Part shown: positions 1-9,856 of the stretch, piece by piece
How positions within the stretch are numbered: the stretch's first letter is position 1
Layout of the letters: the number at the start of each line of letters is the position of its first letter
DNA from: Cloeon dipterum
Lineage: Eukaryota > Arthropoda > Insecta > Ephemeroptera > Baetidae
DNA length: 64,000 nt
NCBI RefSeq assembly: GCF_949628265.1
Contig: NC_088789.1
Span: forward strand, 6,502,886-6,566,885
Direction of reading: 5' to 3'
The notes under the pieces: generated by a model
Told to the model about the DNA's origin: nothing
Databases searched by the model: none
Seen by the model: only the letters and a program-made list of their open reading frames with translations
Position numbers and translations under genes: made by a program

Positions 1-1422
1 CACTGCCGTCGGTGTCATAGGCGATGAAAATTTCAGCAGGGTTGCCGTTGACATCGTTCAGCGTGGTGGTGCCATGGGTGCCAGTATACACGACGAGGTC
101 GTTGCCATCCAGAGCCGCAAATTCCCTGGCGCTTGCTTCAATTTGGGCCCAGTTGGCGCCGTTGAACGTCTGCCACTGCGGTGCCACGTTCAGGAAGTAG
201 AAGGTCGAGCGTTGGTGGGCTCCGAAAACGAAGTCGGCATTGGCGGCCAAGTGTCCTCGAGACAGGAAGTAGTTACCTTTAAAACAAATGGAATTATAAC
301 AACCATACATTTCTAGACAAATTCCAACAAACCTGTGTCCGGCACGTACTGGTCAGCAAGTTGGGTCGAGCCGACAGCCTGCGCGATGGCTTCCTTCTGC
401 CCCACCCTGGAGTACTGGTAGTCAACGTCCATCCAGGTGGGGTAGAATCCGGTACCCTCGGTGAAGCTGGGCCTGTTCAGGCCTGACTGGTAGCCATCGA
501 TGTCTGCAGTTTGCGTGAAGAAGGACTGGTAGGTGTTGTAGCCGACTTCGTCAAAGCAAACAGTGATCAGCTTATAGAAGCCCGAGGACAAGGTGAAGCC
601 GATCTCCACCAAGCTATGAGGGAGGCTGATCTGGCACTGCTGCCCGTCGCGTCTAATGGCCTCGTGTTGTGGCCACGACGAGCAGGACAGAGAGCCGATG
701 GTGTATGTGTTGCCATTGATATCCTAAAATTAATGCAATTATTTTTCTTGTTTTCGGATATTTAATTGTGAATTTTAGTTTTTAAATATTCTTTTCTGAG
801 GTGTTGATTTAGGATTGTGATGTGGCAGACTTTACTCTCGAATTCTACTAGGGTAGGCAACCTGCGAAACAACAGCGCGTCTCAGGCTGCATAATGCTCA
901 AAATACCTGGAAAGTCTGGCCTCCAGTACAGGTGAGAATGGCCTCCGAGCCACCGACCCCGGCGAGAGTGCTTCCTGGGCAGGCGAAGAGCACCTCTCCG
1001 CCCTCAGGAACTGTGATGACGTCTACGTTTTTCGGCAGCCAGAATGCGTTTATGTCGAAGCCGGCTCCAGGCTTGATGTATAAAGGCTGAACACTAGGCA
1101 AGTCAGTATTCGTTGACCACGAACATTCTAAGAGACAATTTTACTATACAGTTTTTCACTAAAAATATGGATTGTAAAACTTCTGATATTTGTCAAACAG
1201 CATTTTGGAAAAAAAATCTATTAGGATTGTCAATAACATCCTTATCACTTACTAGTGGTGCTATCACTAGTTGTTGAAATATGTATTTATTACATCAACA
1301 ATAAAAATATGACCAAAAGTAGCGAATAAGATTCAATGGCTGATTGTACCTGCTTTAGGGAACGAGCGACCTTGCGCCAGAGCCACGATGGCCAGGAAAA
1401 CTAACGCTCTTAATAAGGTCAT
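1..1422 (-). CDS. Secreted DNA/RNA non-specific endonuclease A (partial at window edge)
   Basis: Four exons are seen: 1422-1350, 1127-907, 723-333 and 276-1. The last runs off the window, so the C-terminus is missing. Splice sites are GT/AG with phases 1, 0 and 1, as in the two paralogues to the right. The protein starts with a signal peptide (MTLLRALVFLAIVALAQG), followed by a family-specific N-terminal domain (VITVPEGGEVLFACPG). The beta-beta-alpha-metal nuclease domain begins in exon 4 with the catalytic motif SRGHLAANADF. With the predicted numbering, His237, Asn267 and Glu275 have the +30/+8 spacing of Serratia nuclease His89/Asn119/Glu127, so activity is expected. Insect members are typically secreted and digest nucleic acid, including dsRNA, in gut or saliva; the substrate here is inferred. 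The start is the only ATG in front of the signal peptide, about 40 nt from a TATA box. Confidence 0.88.
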
Positions 1423-1456
1423 TGTGCAAGCCTTTCGAAAACTTAATTAGTTCAAT

Positions 1457-1481
1457 CTTTTATATTCGCACCACTACTATC
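1457..1481 (-). promoter_or_regulatory. Core promoter of nuclease A (GATA + TATA)
   Basis: Read on the minus strand, TATAAAAG occupies 1464-1457, and a GATA core sits 13 nt upstream at 1481-1478. The ATG at 1422 lies about 40 nt downstream, which implies a very short leader. The same GATA-then-TATA order with similar spacing precedes nucleases B and C. GATA factors commonly drive insect gut genes, so gut expression is a reasonable inference. Confidence 0.55.
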
Positions 1482-1580
1482 AAGAGTAGCCAGATTAGCT
1501 TTCGTGTGTGTGTGTAATCAATCAAAAATCAACTATTGTTTTGGCTCTCGAAATCGAACTTTGAAATGCGTGATCTGATC

Positions 1581-1614
1581 GTGTACACACCCAAGGACCG
1601 GACCAGACGATTGG
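1581..1614. promoter_or_regulatory. Shared upstream element, copy 1
   Basis: This 34-bp block begins GTGTACACACCCAAG and ends CCAGACGATTGG. It matches 5938-5971 with about five mismatches and is preceded in both copies by GCGTGAT. It lies 159 bp upstream of nuclease A on the opposite strand and about 610 bp upstream of nuclease B. Conservation in otherwise diverged AT-rich spacer suggests a cis-regulatory element of the cluster. Confidence 0.5.
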
Positions 1615-1973
1615 GCCCTTTAACTACTAGAAGAAATTAAGCTCATCTTTTTGATTGGATAACAAGCGCTATCAGGAAGGCTCAAGCTGTCGTTTACTAA
1701 AATCGTGATTACAATGCAAACCTTTTATATATTTACTTATTGTTAATAACCATTAATTTAAAGTTCCGAGTGACTAAAACTTGATTGAAAAATTCATTAG
1801 CATTGCATTGCCGAGTAAAAATATAACAATATTTTCAACTGTATGCATTAATTAACATTATGTGATTTAGCTAGTTTATTTCTACATCTAAACACCTTTT
1901 TGCTTCATATACATACCTAGATGAAATTTATAAACTCTTGCACTGTTTGAAATATAGTCCACGATCAAATAGG

Positions 1974-2194
1974 ATTAAAAACGTGCAAAGGACCCAATTT
2001 GAAATGGAGGGATTGATTGAAGTGTGGAAACACCCGCCTTTCTTTGTCTTTCAAAGCTGATACTATTAAGCCACGATGATAATCTTCAAGAGTGCCATTC
2101 TTTTTGACATGCGACTACTTAACACTATCAATTTTCGACTGATAACGATCTGTATTTAAGTAATTGACGATCGTTTTCAAACACTTTGACCACG
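1974..2194 (+). promoter_or_regulatory. Proximal promoter of nuclease B
   Basis: Two short blocks, ATTAAAAACGTGCAAA (1974-1989) and GTGGAAACA (2024-2032), recur upstream of nuclease C at almost the same distance from the start codon (214 and 171 bp here, 212 and 175 bp there). A GATA core (2141-2144) lies 8 nt before a TATTTAA box (2153-2159), and the ATG follows 42 nt after the start of that box. The transcription start would be near 2184. Confidence 0.55.
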
Positions 2195-3715
2195 ATGGTG
2201 CGTACAATCGTTGCTCTCTTGGCTTTGCTGGCCCTGGCGCAGGCACGCACCTTTGAAAAGGGTGCACGTGCAGGTGATTTATTTAACAAATTATTTAATT
2301 TTTATTTTCACTCCTTCCGCCTGGAGGTTTTTTGCATTTAATATTTATTCTGTTACATTTTTATTCTTTCATGGAGTACAAAAAACTGAGCGACGGTGAT
2401 AAGTTTAGAGGAACTTATCTTATTTTAATTTCAAAGACTGTACGTGGTCCATCAACAACGATTTACCAACCACCCAGGCCCTGTACATTGACCCCAACGG
2501 CCCTCTGAACATCCATGGCTTCTGGCACCCTCAGAGTGGTGACATCGTCACCGTCCCTGAAGGCGGTCAGGTTCTGTTCGCCTGCCCCGGAGGAACCCTG
2601 AACGGCCCAGGCACAGCTGAAGCTCTCCTCACCTGCAGCGGAGGAAGCTCATTTGCTGTAATAACATTTAAAATTATTATTTAATCTTCATGAAATTATT
2701 TTCCCTTATTTGCGTTCAAGGATGAGAATGGAAACACCTACACCTTTGGTTCTCTGTCGTGCTCTCGCGATCCATTCCACACTGCCAGGAAGGTCAACGG
2801 TGCTTCCTGCGAGATCACCGGTGAATACTCGCTGATTGAAATCGGCTTCGAGCTGTCAACTGGTGTGTTCTACCCTATCATCGAAATCTGCTTCAACGAC
2901 GCCACCGCGGACTCGCTCTACTCCAAGTACACCCAGACCCCAGCCATCGGTGGTTACCAGTCTGGCTACCCCAGGCCCGGCTTCGTTCAGGGTGAATTCT
3001 ACCCTGGAATCGTTGACGTCGACTACCAGTACTCCAGGGACGGACAGACTGACGCCGTCGCACAGGCCGTTGGCTCCGCTTCCCTCGCGGGACAGTACAT
3101 CCAGAGCTCTGGTTAAATTCGCTTATTAATTTTCTTGAAAGAAATCAAACTGGTAATTCGATCTTTAAAGGCGACTACTTCCTGTCTCGCGGCCACATGA
3201 CCGCCAAGGCTGACTTCGTCTACGGTGCCCACCACAGGGCAACCTTCTGGTTCCTGAACGTTGCTCCTCAGTGGCAGACCGTCAACGGCGGCAACTGGAA
3301 TAACCTGGAGATGAGCACTCGCTCGTTCGCAGACACACACCCCAACGATCTAACCGTCTACACCGGTACCCACGGCGTCACCACGCTTGCCGACGTGAAT
3401 GGCAACGAAGTGCCCATCTACATCGCCTACGACGCCAACGGTAACGGCCTCCTCAGGGTGCCCGCCTTCTACTGGCGTGTCGTCTACGACGAGACCACCC
3501 AGCAGGGCGTCGCCTTCGTCGGCCTTAACAACCCGTACATCGACAGTCCCGGCAGCGACTTCTACCTCTGCCCTGACGTGTGCAGCCAGATCTCTTGGGT
3601 CAATTGGCAGCCAACCAACCAGGTCTTGGGATACGCTTACTGCTGCGAAGTCAGCGCTCTCGCCGAATTCGTGGAGGAGATTCCTTCCCTCACCGTCTCC
3701 GGTCTCCTCACGTAG
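2195..3715 (+). CDS. Secreted DNA/RNA non-specific endonuclease B
   Basis: Exons are 2195-2273, 2437-2657, 2721-3111 and 3171-3715 (stop TAG), with phases 1, 0 and 1, giving 411 residues; insect dsRNase-type nucleases are usually about 390-440. Residues 1-18 or so form a signal peptide (MVRTIVALLALLALAQA). The N-terminal domain carries DCTWSIN and IVTVPEGGQVLFACPGG. The C-terminal exon holds the nuclease domain, with SRGHMTAKADF placing His239 as the general base and N..PQWQ..N..NW..LE placing Asn269 and Glu277, the spacing of Serratia nuclease. It is therefore predicted to be an active, secreted, Mg-dependent endonuclease. Gene A is divergent to the left and paralogue C follows in tandem. 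The stretch 3479-3594 is almost identical to gene C and may have been homogenised by gene conversion. Confidence 0.92.
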
Positions 3716-3764
3716 ATTCTCCAATTTTTGCTCAGTTTGTCATCATCAATTCATATATTCAAGG

Positions 3765-3770
3765 AATAAA
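3765..3770 (+). terminator. Polyadenylation signal of nuclease B
   Basis: AATAAA lies 50 nt after the stop codon; a second AATAAA is at 3800-3805. Either could direct cleavage. Confidence 0.5.
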
Positions 3771-3805
3771 CGAATCAAAAATATGTTATTTGGCTCCTGA
3801 ATAAA

Positions 3806-5937
3806 AACCTAAGCCCTTTTTGACATGATATGGTAGTTTAGAACCTTTGTTTTTTTTTTGTCAAAATTGCATTAAAATTTGCTAAAAATTGCAATTAAAC
3901 ATATTATTGACAATATAAGCTCATTGTAGTAAGTGACATGTTTTTCCACCCACCCAGTGCCGCTGAACATTACTGCACAATGCCCAATGGTCAATAGTAA
4001 CACCTCCCCGAAGAAATGTGGTGAAGAAGCTGTTTAGCATTTATTAATTTTATGACTTAAATGAATACTTAGTTTCAATTGGAACGTGAAACTTTTCTAT
4101 CATTATATTTGTATTGAAAATCCGTTTTGTGTTCGTGATATTATAAACCTGACAAAAATTCAAAAATTGACTATACATATTCCTGGTTTAACGAATTGAA
4201 TTGAATATTTGCATTGCTAGAACAATATTTAAGTTAACATTGTTGCTCTCGTAAATCAGTAAGCTATTTGACGGTACAGTTTATACGCTCAGAAGTTTCC
4301 TATGATAAGAGCGCTTTAACAAAAAAAAAATCATTCCACTCTCAATATATGAGATATACATTATTGAAAATTTCTAATCATGGTTTTATCTTCCTTGCAG
4401 CATGACATCTTTTGCACAAAGACCTCTCTTTACAACACAATCATTTATTTATTTTTTCAAATATTGTAGATTTTAATCTATGAAAAAAACAACTCACCGA
4501 CTTTTTAATCGCCCCGCGGGTAAGACTTATAATACCCATTGGTTCAGGCATCAACAAGGACTAGGCTCGGCCGCGATACACTTTCATTCCATGTGACTAT
4601 AATCGCATTAAAAGATTAAACGCCTACATAATACTTCTTTCGTTTGTGAGTTAGGCGTATTTGTAGCTGATTAGAATGTGTGATCTGCGTGTTGCATTGT
4701 TTCCCTTTTACCAGACGCTTGCTTCACTGACCAATTTGTCTCTTTACCAGGGAGGGTCAGGAGGGGCACTGTACTTTTGCGTATTGACCGCTAGTAAAGA
4801 GTCGAATGTCGCTCATCTATTCAATAATACCTCTTTGTAGAAAAATTATTGCGCGAGTGACTATTGCGCAAACGAAAATTTTAGTGATGTCATTTAAAAC
4901 ATGAATAATCATATTGCTGTACTTTGTTCTTCCTCCATATAATTTATATTGTCGTTTATTGTTTCAATTTTGTATAACTCTGTAAGTAATATTCAACTCG
5001 AGTGGAAAATAAATAAGTAAATATTAGGCGAAAAATACTCAGACCCAAAAATAGTTTCGCTCGAGAATAAATGCTGACTGAAATAATTAATTATTTATAA
5101 TAATGGAACCAATTTTTAACTACCGCCAATAAAAGTGTGGGTAGTCGGATTCAAGCACCAGATGGTCCTACAAATTTAGTTTCAGTTTTCAGTGTTATCA
5201 CAAAGTACAAGCAACATATTCTAGAAAATTGAATGTGATATTTCAGTTCAGTTCTGTTTTTTTTCTATTGCTGTCGAATATTTACAAGTTACAATTTAGA
5301 ACACGTTATATTGTTCCTAATATGACCGTAGTAGCATAATCAAATTTGGAGTCTAGAAGAAAAAATCGCATACAAAACATTCTCATTTTAGGTTTTTTTA
5401 GGCATTTTTAAGGCTTTAACATGCAGGTCATTTTCACAACGATTTTAAAAAGCGTTTCTCGTTAACTTTTTCAGAGATATCAACGATATAACCAATTTTT
5501 TATTGGTATTTTTTTAGAAGCTTCATGCATTCAAATAAATACAATGAATATACCGTCAATATACAGTATGTTCATAACACCTATATGTGTAAAAAAAATA
5601 TGAAAAGCATATTATCTTTTACAGACAATTTTGCACAAAAGAAATGGACAGCAAATTACGACCACTATGCTCAGTACGTTCATTTGAAATGTCGGACGTT
5701 TAAATATAGTCATCCTGAGTTTCCTTAAAAAAGATTTCACAGACGAAGAAATCAATATTTAACCCAATAAAACAAACGCATTTGTAAAAGTAGTTAAAAT
5801 TTCCATTTGCCAAAATGCTTCTATAATCACATAATCACAAGAGCAAATAAAAGATAAACAAATTATAAATGCGCAATAATAAAAAAACTGATGTCTCTCA
5901 ACCTTAAAAATTGCACTTTGATAGGCGTGATTCAAAC
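3806..5937. other. AT-rich intergenic spacer between nucleases B and C
   Basis: I see no coding exon here. The longest open frame (5525-5728, 67 codons) has low-complexity AT-rich composition, no signal peptide and no family resemblance. No repeat or RNA gene was recognised. Confidence 0.6.
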
Positions 5938-6208
5938 GTGTACACACCCAAGTGCCACGCCAGACGATTGGTCTGTTAGTTTCATCCTACTAATTGCACG
6001 ACATCACTTATCGGATATCAAAAGCAAAATTAAAACGTGCAAAAATCGTGGTAGAGGCTCGTGTTGCACGCGTGGAAACATCCACATTATTGCTGAATTA
6101 AAAATTCCCACCTCGTGAGCGATTATAATTTGCCATTGAACCATCAATTTTTGCACGCAGTCACACTTGACGCATCCAAATTTCTACCGATAAATGGCCA
6201 GTATTTAA
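5938..6208 (+). promoter_or_regulatory. Upstream region and promoter of nuclease C
   Basis: Copy 2 of the 34-bp shared element is at 5938-5971. The blocks ATTAAAACGTGCAAA (6029-6043) and GTGGAAACA (6072-6080) match those in front of nuclease B. A GATA core at 6189-6192 precedes TATTTAA (6202-6208) by 9 nt, and the start codon follows 45 nt after the start of the TATA-like box. The arrangement is nearly superimposable on gene B, supporting co-regulation after duplication. Confidence 0.55.
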
Positions 6209-6246
6209 GGAGCCGTCACACACTATCCATCACATCAACCAGCACA

Positions 6247-7869
6247 ATGATGCGAACATCAGTAGCTTTCTTGGCTGTCTTTGCCCTAGCTCAGGCACGA
6301 ACCCTTCAAGAGCAAGGCGCACGAGCAGGTTACTTTTCCTTTTATTTCTTTCTCGTTCTTTTGATCAAATACTTAATAGGTTTGCCCAAAGGATCGTAAA
6401 AATCAATTTCTATATTTCCATAAAACATTTTAAAACTAAAACCCTTTAACGTTGATCAGTTGATTGTTAGCTCGCACATTAAAAATCTTTTTAATTTAAA
6501 AATATTTTAATTCTTGAGAGGTAAATGACTAGTTTATTTTATGGTTATTTAATTTTTTAAATATTAATTATTGTTTGACAGATTGCACTTGGTCCATCAA
6601 CACCGACCTCCCAGCCACCCAGGCGCTGTACATTAAACCTGGTGGCCCTCTGAACACCAATGGCTTCTGGCTCCCGCAGAGCGGTGACATCGTTACCGTC
6701 CCTGAAGGTGGCCAGGTTCTTTTCGCCTGCCCCGGTGGAACCCTGACTGGTCCAGAAACTACCGAAGCTCTGCTCACCTGCAGCGGTGGCAGCACTTTTA
6801 CTGTAATTCAACTCTTTTTTGCCTTTTGCCATAAACTTACAGACAAATTTTTATCGCTGCGTTTTCAAGGACGAGAGCGGAAACACCTTCTTGTTCAACA
6901 CTCTAGCGTGCTCCCGTAACCCCTTCCACACCGCCAGAAGGGTCGCTGGTGCTTCGTGCGGAAACAGCGCCGACAACTCACTGGTGGAAATCGGTTTCGA
7001 ACTTTCGAATGGTGACTTCTACACCATCATTGAAACCTGCTTCAATGACGTCACTTTGGACTCTCTCTACTCCAAGAAAATTCAAGTCCCAGCCATCGCG
7101 GGCCACCAGATCGACTTTCCCGACGCTAGCTTTGTCTGGGACAGTGCCTTCTACCCTCCAACCTTGGACCTGAACGTCCAGTACTCTATTGAAGGACAAA
7201 CTGCTGCTATTGCTCAAGCAGTTGGCTCCGTTGATCTCGCTGCGCAATATATCACTGGTAAATAAATATTTTGATATCTTTAATCTGTTAAGTTAATTTT
7301 AAAAAAACATAAAAATTTCTCCAGATGTAAATTTTTTGACTCACGGCCGTCTGACCGCTAAACGTGACAACATTTACGGCTCGCAGCAAAGGGCCGCCTT
7401 TTGGTATCTGAACATGGCTCCTCAATGGGAAAACGTCAACGCTGGCAACTGGGACGATGTGGAGCTGAGCACCCGCACGTTTGCGGCGGGCCGCCCCAAC
7501 GATTTGGCGGTGTACACCGGCACACACGGCACCACCACTCTTGCTGACGTGAACGGCAACCAAGTTCCCATCTACATCGGCTACGATGAAAGCGGTAACG
7601 GCGTCCTCAAGGTTCCCGCCTTTTACTGGCGCGTCGTCTACGACGAGACCACCCAGCAGGGCGTCGCCTTCGTTGGCCTTAACAACCCGTACATCGACAG
7701 TCCCGGCAGCGACTTCTATCTCTGCCCTGACGTGTGCAGCCAGATCTCCTGGATTAACTGGGACCCCAGCAACCAGGCGCTTGGATTCGCTTACTGTTGC
7801 GAGGTAGGCGCTCTCGCACAATTCGTCGAGGAGATCCCATCCCTTACCGTCACTGGGCTCCTTACGTAG
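6247..7869 (+). CDS. Secreted non-specific endonuclease paralogue C, probable pseudoenzyme
   Basis: Exons are 6247-6328, 6582-6802, 6870-7257 and 7325-7869 (stop TAG), with phases 1, 0 and 1, giving 411 residues like gene B. There are two adjacent ATGs (6247 and 6250); either leads into the signal peptide RTSVAFLAVFALAQA. The N-terminal domain is well conserved (DIVTVPEGGQVLFACPGG). The catalytic motif SRGHMTAKADF of gene B reads THGRLTAKRDN here: Arg237 and His239 have exchanged places and the Ala-Asp-Phe has become Arg-Asp-Asn. The general-base His is therefore lost, while Asn269 and Glu277 remain. The frame is intact, splice sites are good and the promoter is conserved, so this is an expressed-looking but probably non-catalytic protein, perhaps a binding or regulatory paralogue. 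That role is inference. Confidence 0.9.
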
Positions 7870-7925
7870 AGATGAATAATGTATCATCGTATTCAGCCTT
7901 GAAGAATTTCATTAATTGATAGGCA

Positions 7926-7931
7926 AATAAA
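7926..7931 (+). terminator. Polyadenylation signal of nuclease C
   Basis: AATAAA lies 57 nt after the stop. The convergent BTB gene has its likely signal only about 80 bp further on, so the two 3' ends are tail to tail. Confidence 0.5.
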
Positions 7932-8010
7932 AACTAATTAGAAAAAAATCAGACACATTTTGATTTCCTAAACCAATTATAACTTCACAAGGGTTTTCTT
8001 CAAATTTGGT

Positions 8011-9856
8011 TTTATTGTAAAATAAAATCCTTACATCGATTAAAAAGGGAAAATAACATTACGAAAACTCACAAAAAGGATGGTAACTATTATCTAAAAA
8101 ACACAGTCAAATAATAAGTATACCGATCTTACAAATAATTTGGGTTTAAAACCAAAACCTCTTCAATCCAGTGGTTTTTGTTCGGGAACCGATAAGAATA
8201 AATTTCAGTGTGGGCATCGCATTTGCAAACGTGATGACTGTGCATTTTTCGCGTTTTTAGACGTTGTGTGTATGTGAATTGCAGGGTTTAAAAATTGAGC
8301 TAAACAGGCACAGGGTTTTTTCTCTCCGCTTTTTTAGTTGATTAATCGATTTGCAAACATTTGCGTGTCATTTATTAGATTCGTCTTATCACAGTTAGGT
8401 ACTGAGTGTGTTTTTGTTTCGCGATTTTCGTTATCATCAATGAATGGGGGGAACACAAAAGTGCAAAAATAGGAATCTCAGTGGATACACGGGATGAAAA
8501 CTCAAAAACTCAAACGTTATAGACATTACTTAGTTACGTGTAGAGGTGTGTGCTGTTTTTTTGTTTACATTCCTTAAATCACTTATTTTAGTTAAGTTCG
8601 CGTGGCTGTTGTCTTTCCTATTTTGAGCAATTGATCGAGTTGGGCTCTAAGATTACTATTGAAATTCATTCATTGTGCTAAGTTGGCAAAACGTTGCTAC
8701 AAGTACTGAGCCGAGCGACAACATTTTAAGCATATTCCAAGAAATAAATATTAATCAAATAACAACGAAATTATGAAATGGAATGGTAAAATAAGGGTAA
8801 TCGAGCAAAACACATTGTCGTCCTCGTGAAAGAGTGAGACTTAAAAAATCACTACGCACTAGAGTGGCCTTATAAACTAGAGAATTGGTAACTACTCTTT
8901 CTCTCACTCGCTTCATCGAATGGTAACTCGTTGAAAAATCGTCAATCGCATTCAAACCTCGACGGGTAAAACTTTACACATTTTTCGTGTCGTCTTCAAT
9001 CCTAGGTAAAACATGCTTTAAAGCATTTTCAAGACAGCTACAGCTCGTCTCTCGCAAACGCGTCGCGCGTTGAAAAATAAAATGTCTTTTATAAATTTTT
9101 ACAAAGTTATCACGCATATTCCACAGCATTTTGTGCCTCGCCATTTCCCATGTAAGCAGATTCTATATTTTCTTCGTCTATATAAATAGTATCATTCTAT
9201 TACCATTTTTAAATAGATTTTTCATATATGTTTTTCTTCTTTTTAGTAATACCCTACGGAGTGATATAGAATTTTCAATTCATATCTGATATGAAAGCTT
9301 GGAGGAGCGTCAAATAATTTCATTGTCAGCACAAAATACTGAATATCTCTTCTTGATCTCACTTCGTTTTGGTTGACGAATGGCACTCAAAAACTAGCAT
9401 GAAAAAGACCAAAAAATCACTACTTGTAAAAATTGGCACACCATACTGAATGCTGCAACATTCCAAATAAATTAACTAGAAACTAGATCAATCGAGAGGC
9501 TTGTCGCCTCTCAAGTATAAATATATGTACATTATCTCATATGGTAATTCGAAAATGGTAACTTTCGATTGCTGTAATGTCACATAAAAATGGTAACTTA
9601 AAGAGTAAAACGGACACGTCGGCCGACCTTTGGTGCGGACGGCGACGGCCGCGTTCAAAAAATTGGTAACTCAACCCACGATTGGCTCACAATAAAATTA
9701 AAAATTCGAGTGAATCGAATAGAAACTCTGCAAAATCCTAGCAAGGCACCTGAGGTGTGATGATTCCGCGAAAAAATACTCGAATTTTGCTAGGGGTTCG
9801 GGGGTGGGGGCGGGAATTTCGGCAAACCACCACTCGCCAGGAATCGGCGGGGGGCT
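8011..9856 (-). other. Probable 3' UTR of the BTB zinc-finger gene
   Basis: From the stop codon at 9857 leftwards there is no coding exon. The first convincing minus-strand AATAAA before the convergent nuclease gene is at 8016-8011. This would make a 3' UTR of about 1.8 kb, usual for insect developmental regulators. It contains the AGTTACCA cluster described separately. The extent is inferred; earlier cleavage is possible. Confidence 0.4.
8081..9669 (-). repeat. Six dispersed AGTTACCA octamers
   Basis: TGGTAACT (AGTTACCA in transcript sense) occurs at 8081-8088, 8886-8893, 8921-8928, 9556-9563, 9592-9599 and 9664-9671, and a near match TGGTAATT at 9542-9549. Chance expectation for one octamer in 1.6 kb is well below one. 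I did not notice comparable clustering elsewhere in the window. It could be a binding site for an RNA-binding protein or small RNA in the 3' UTR; no known motif is claimed. Confidence 0.55.

Noticed and set aside
2040-2070. TTTCAAAGCTGAT resembling part of the bantam microRNA
   Set aside because: Only a partial match, in the wrong register and with no hairpin arm nearby.
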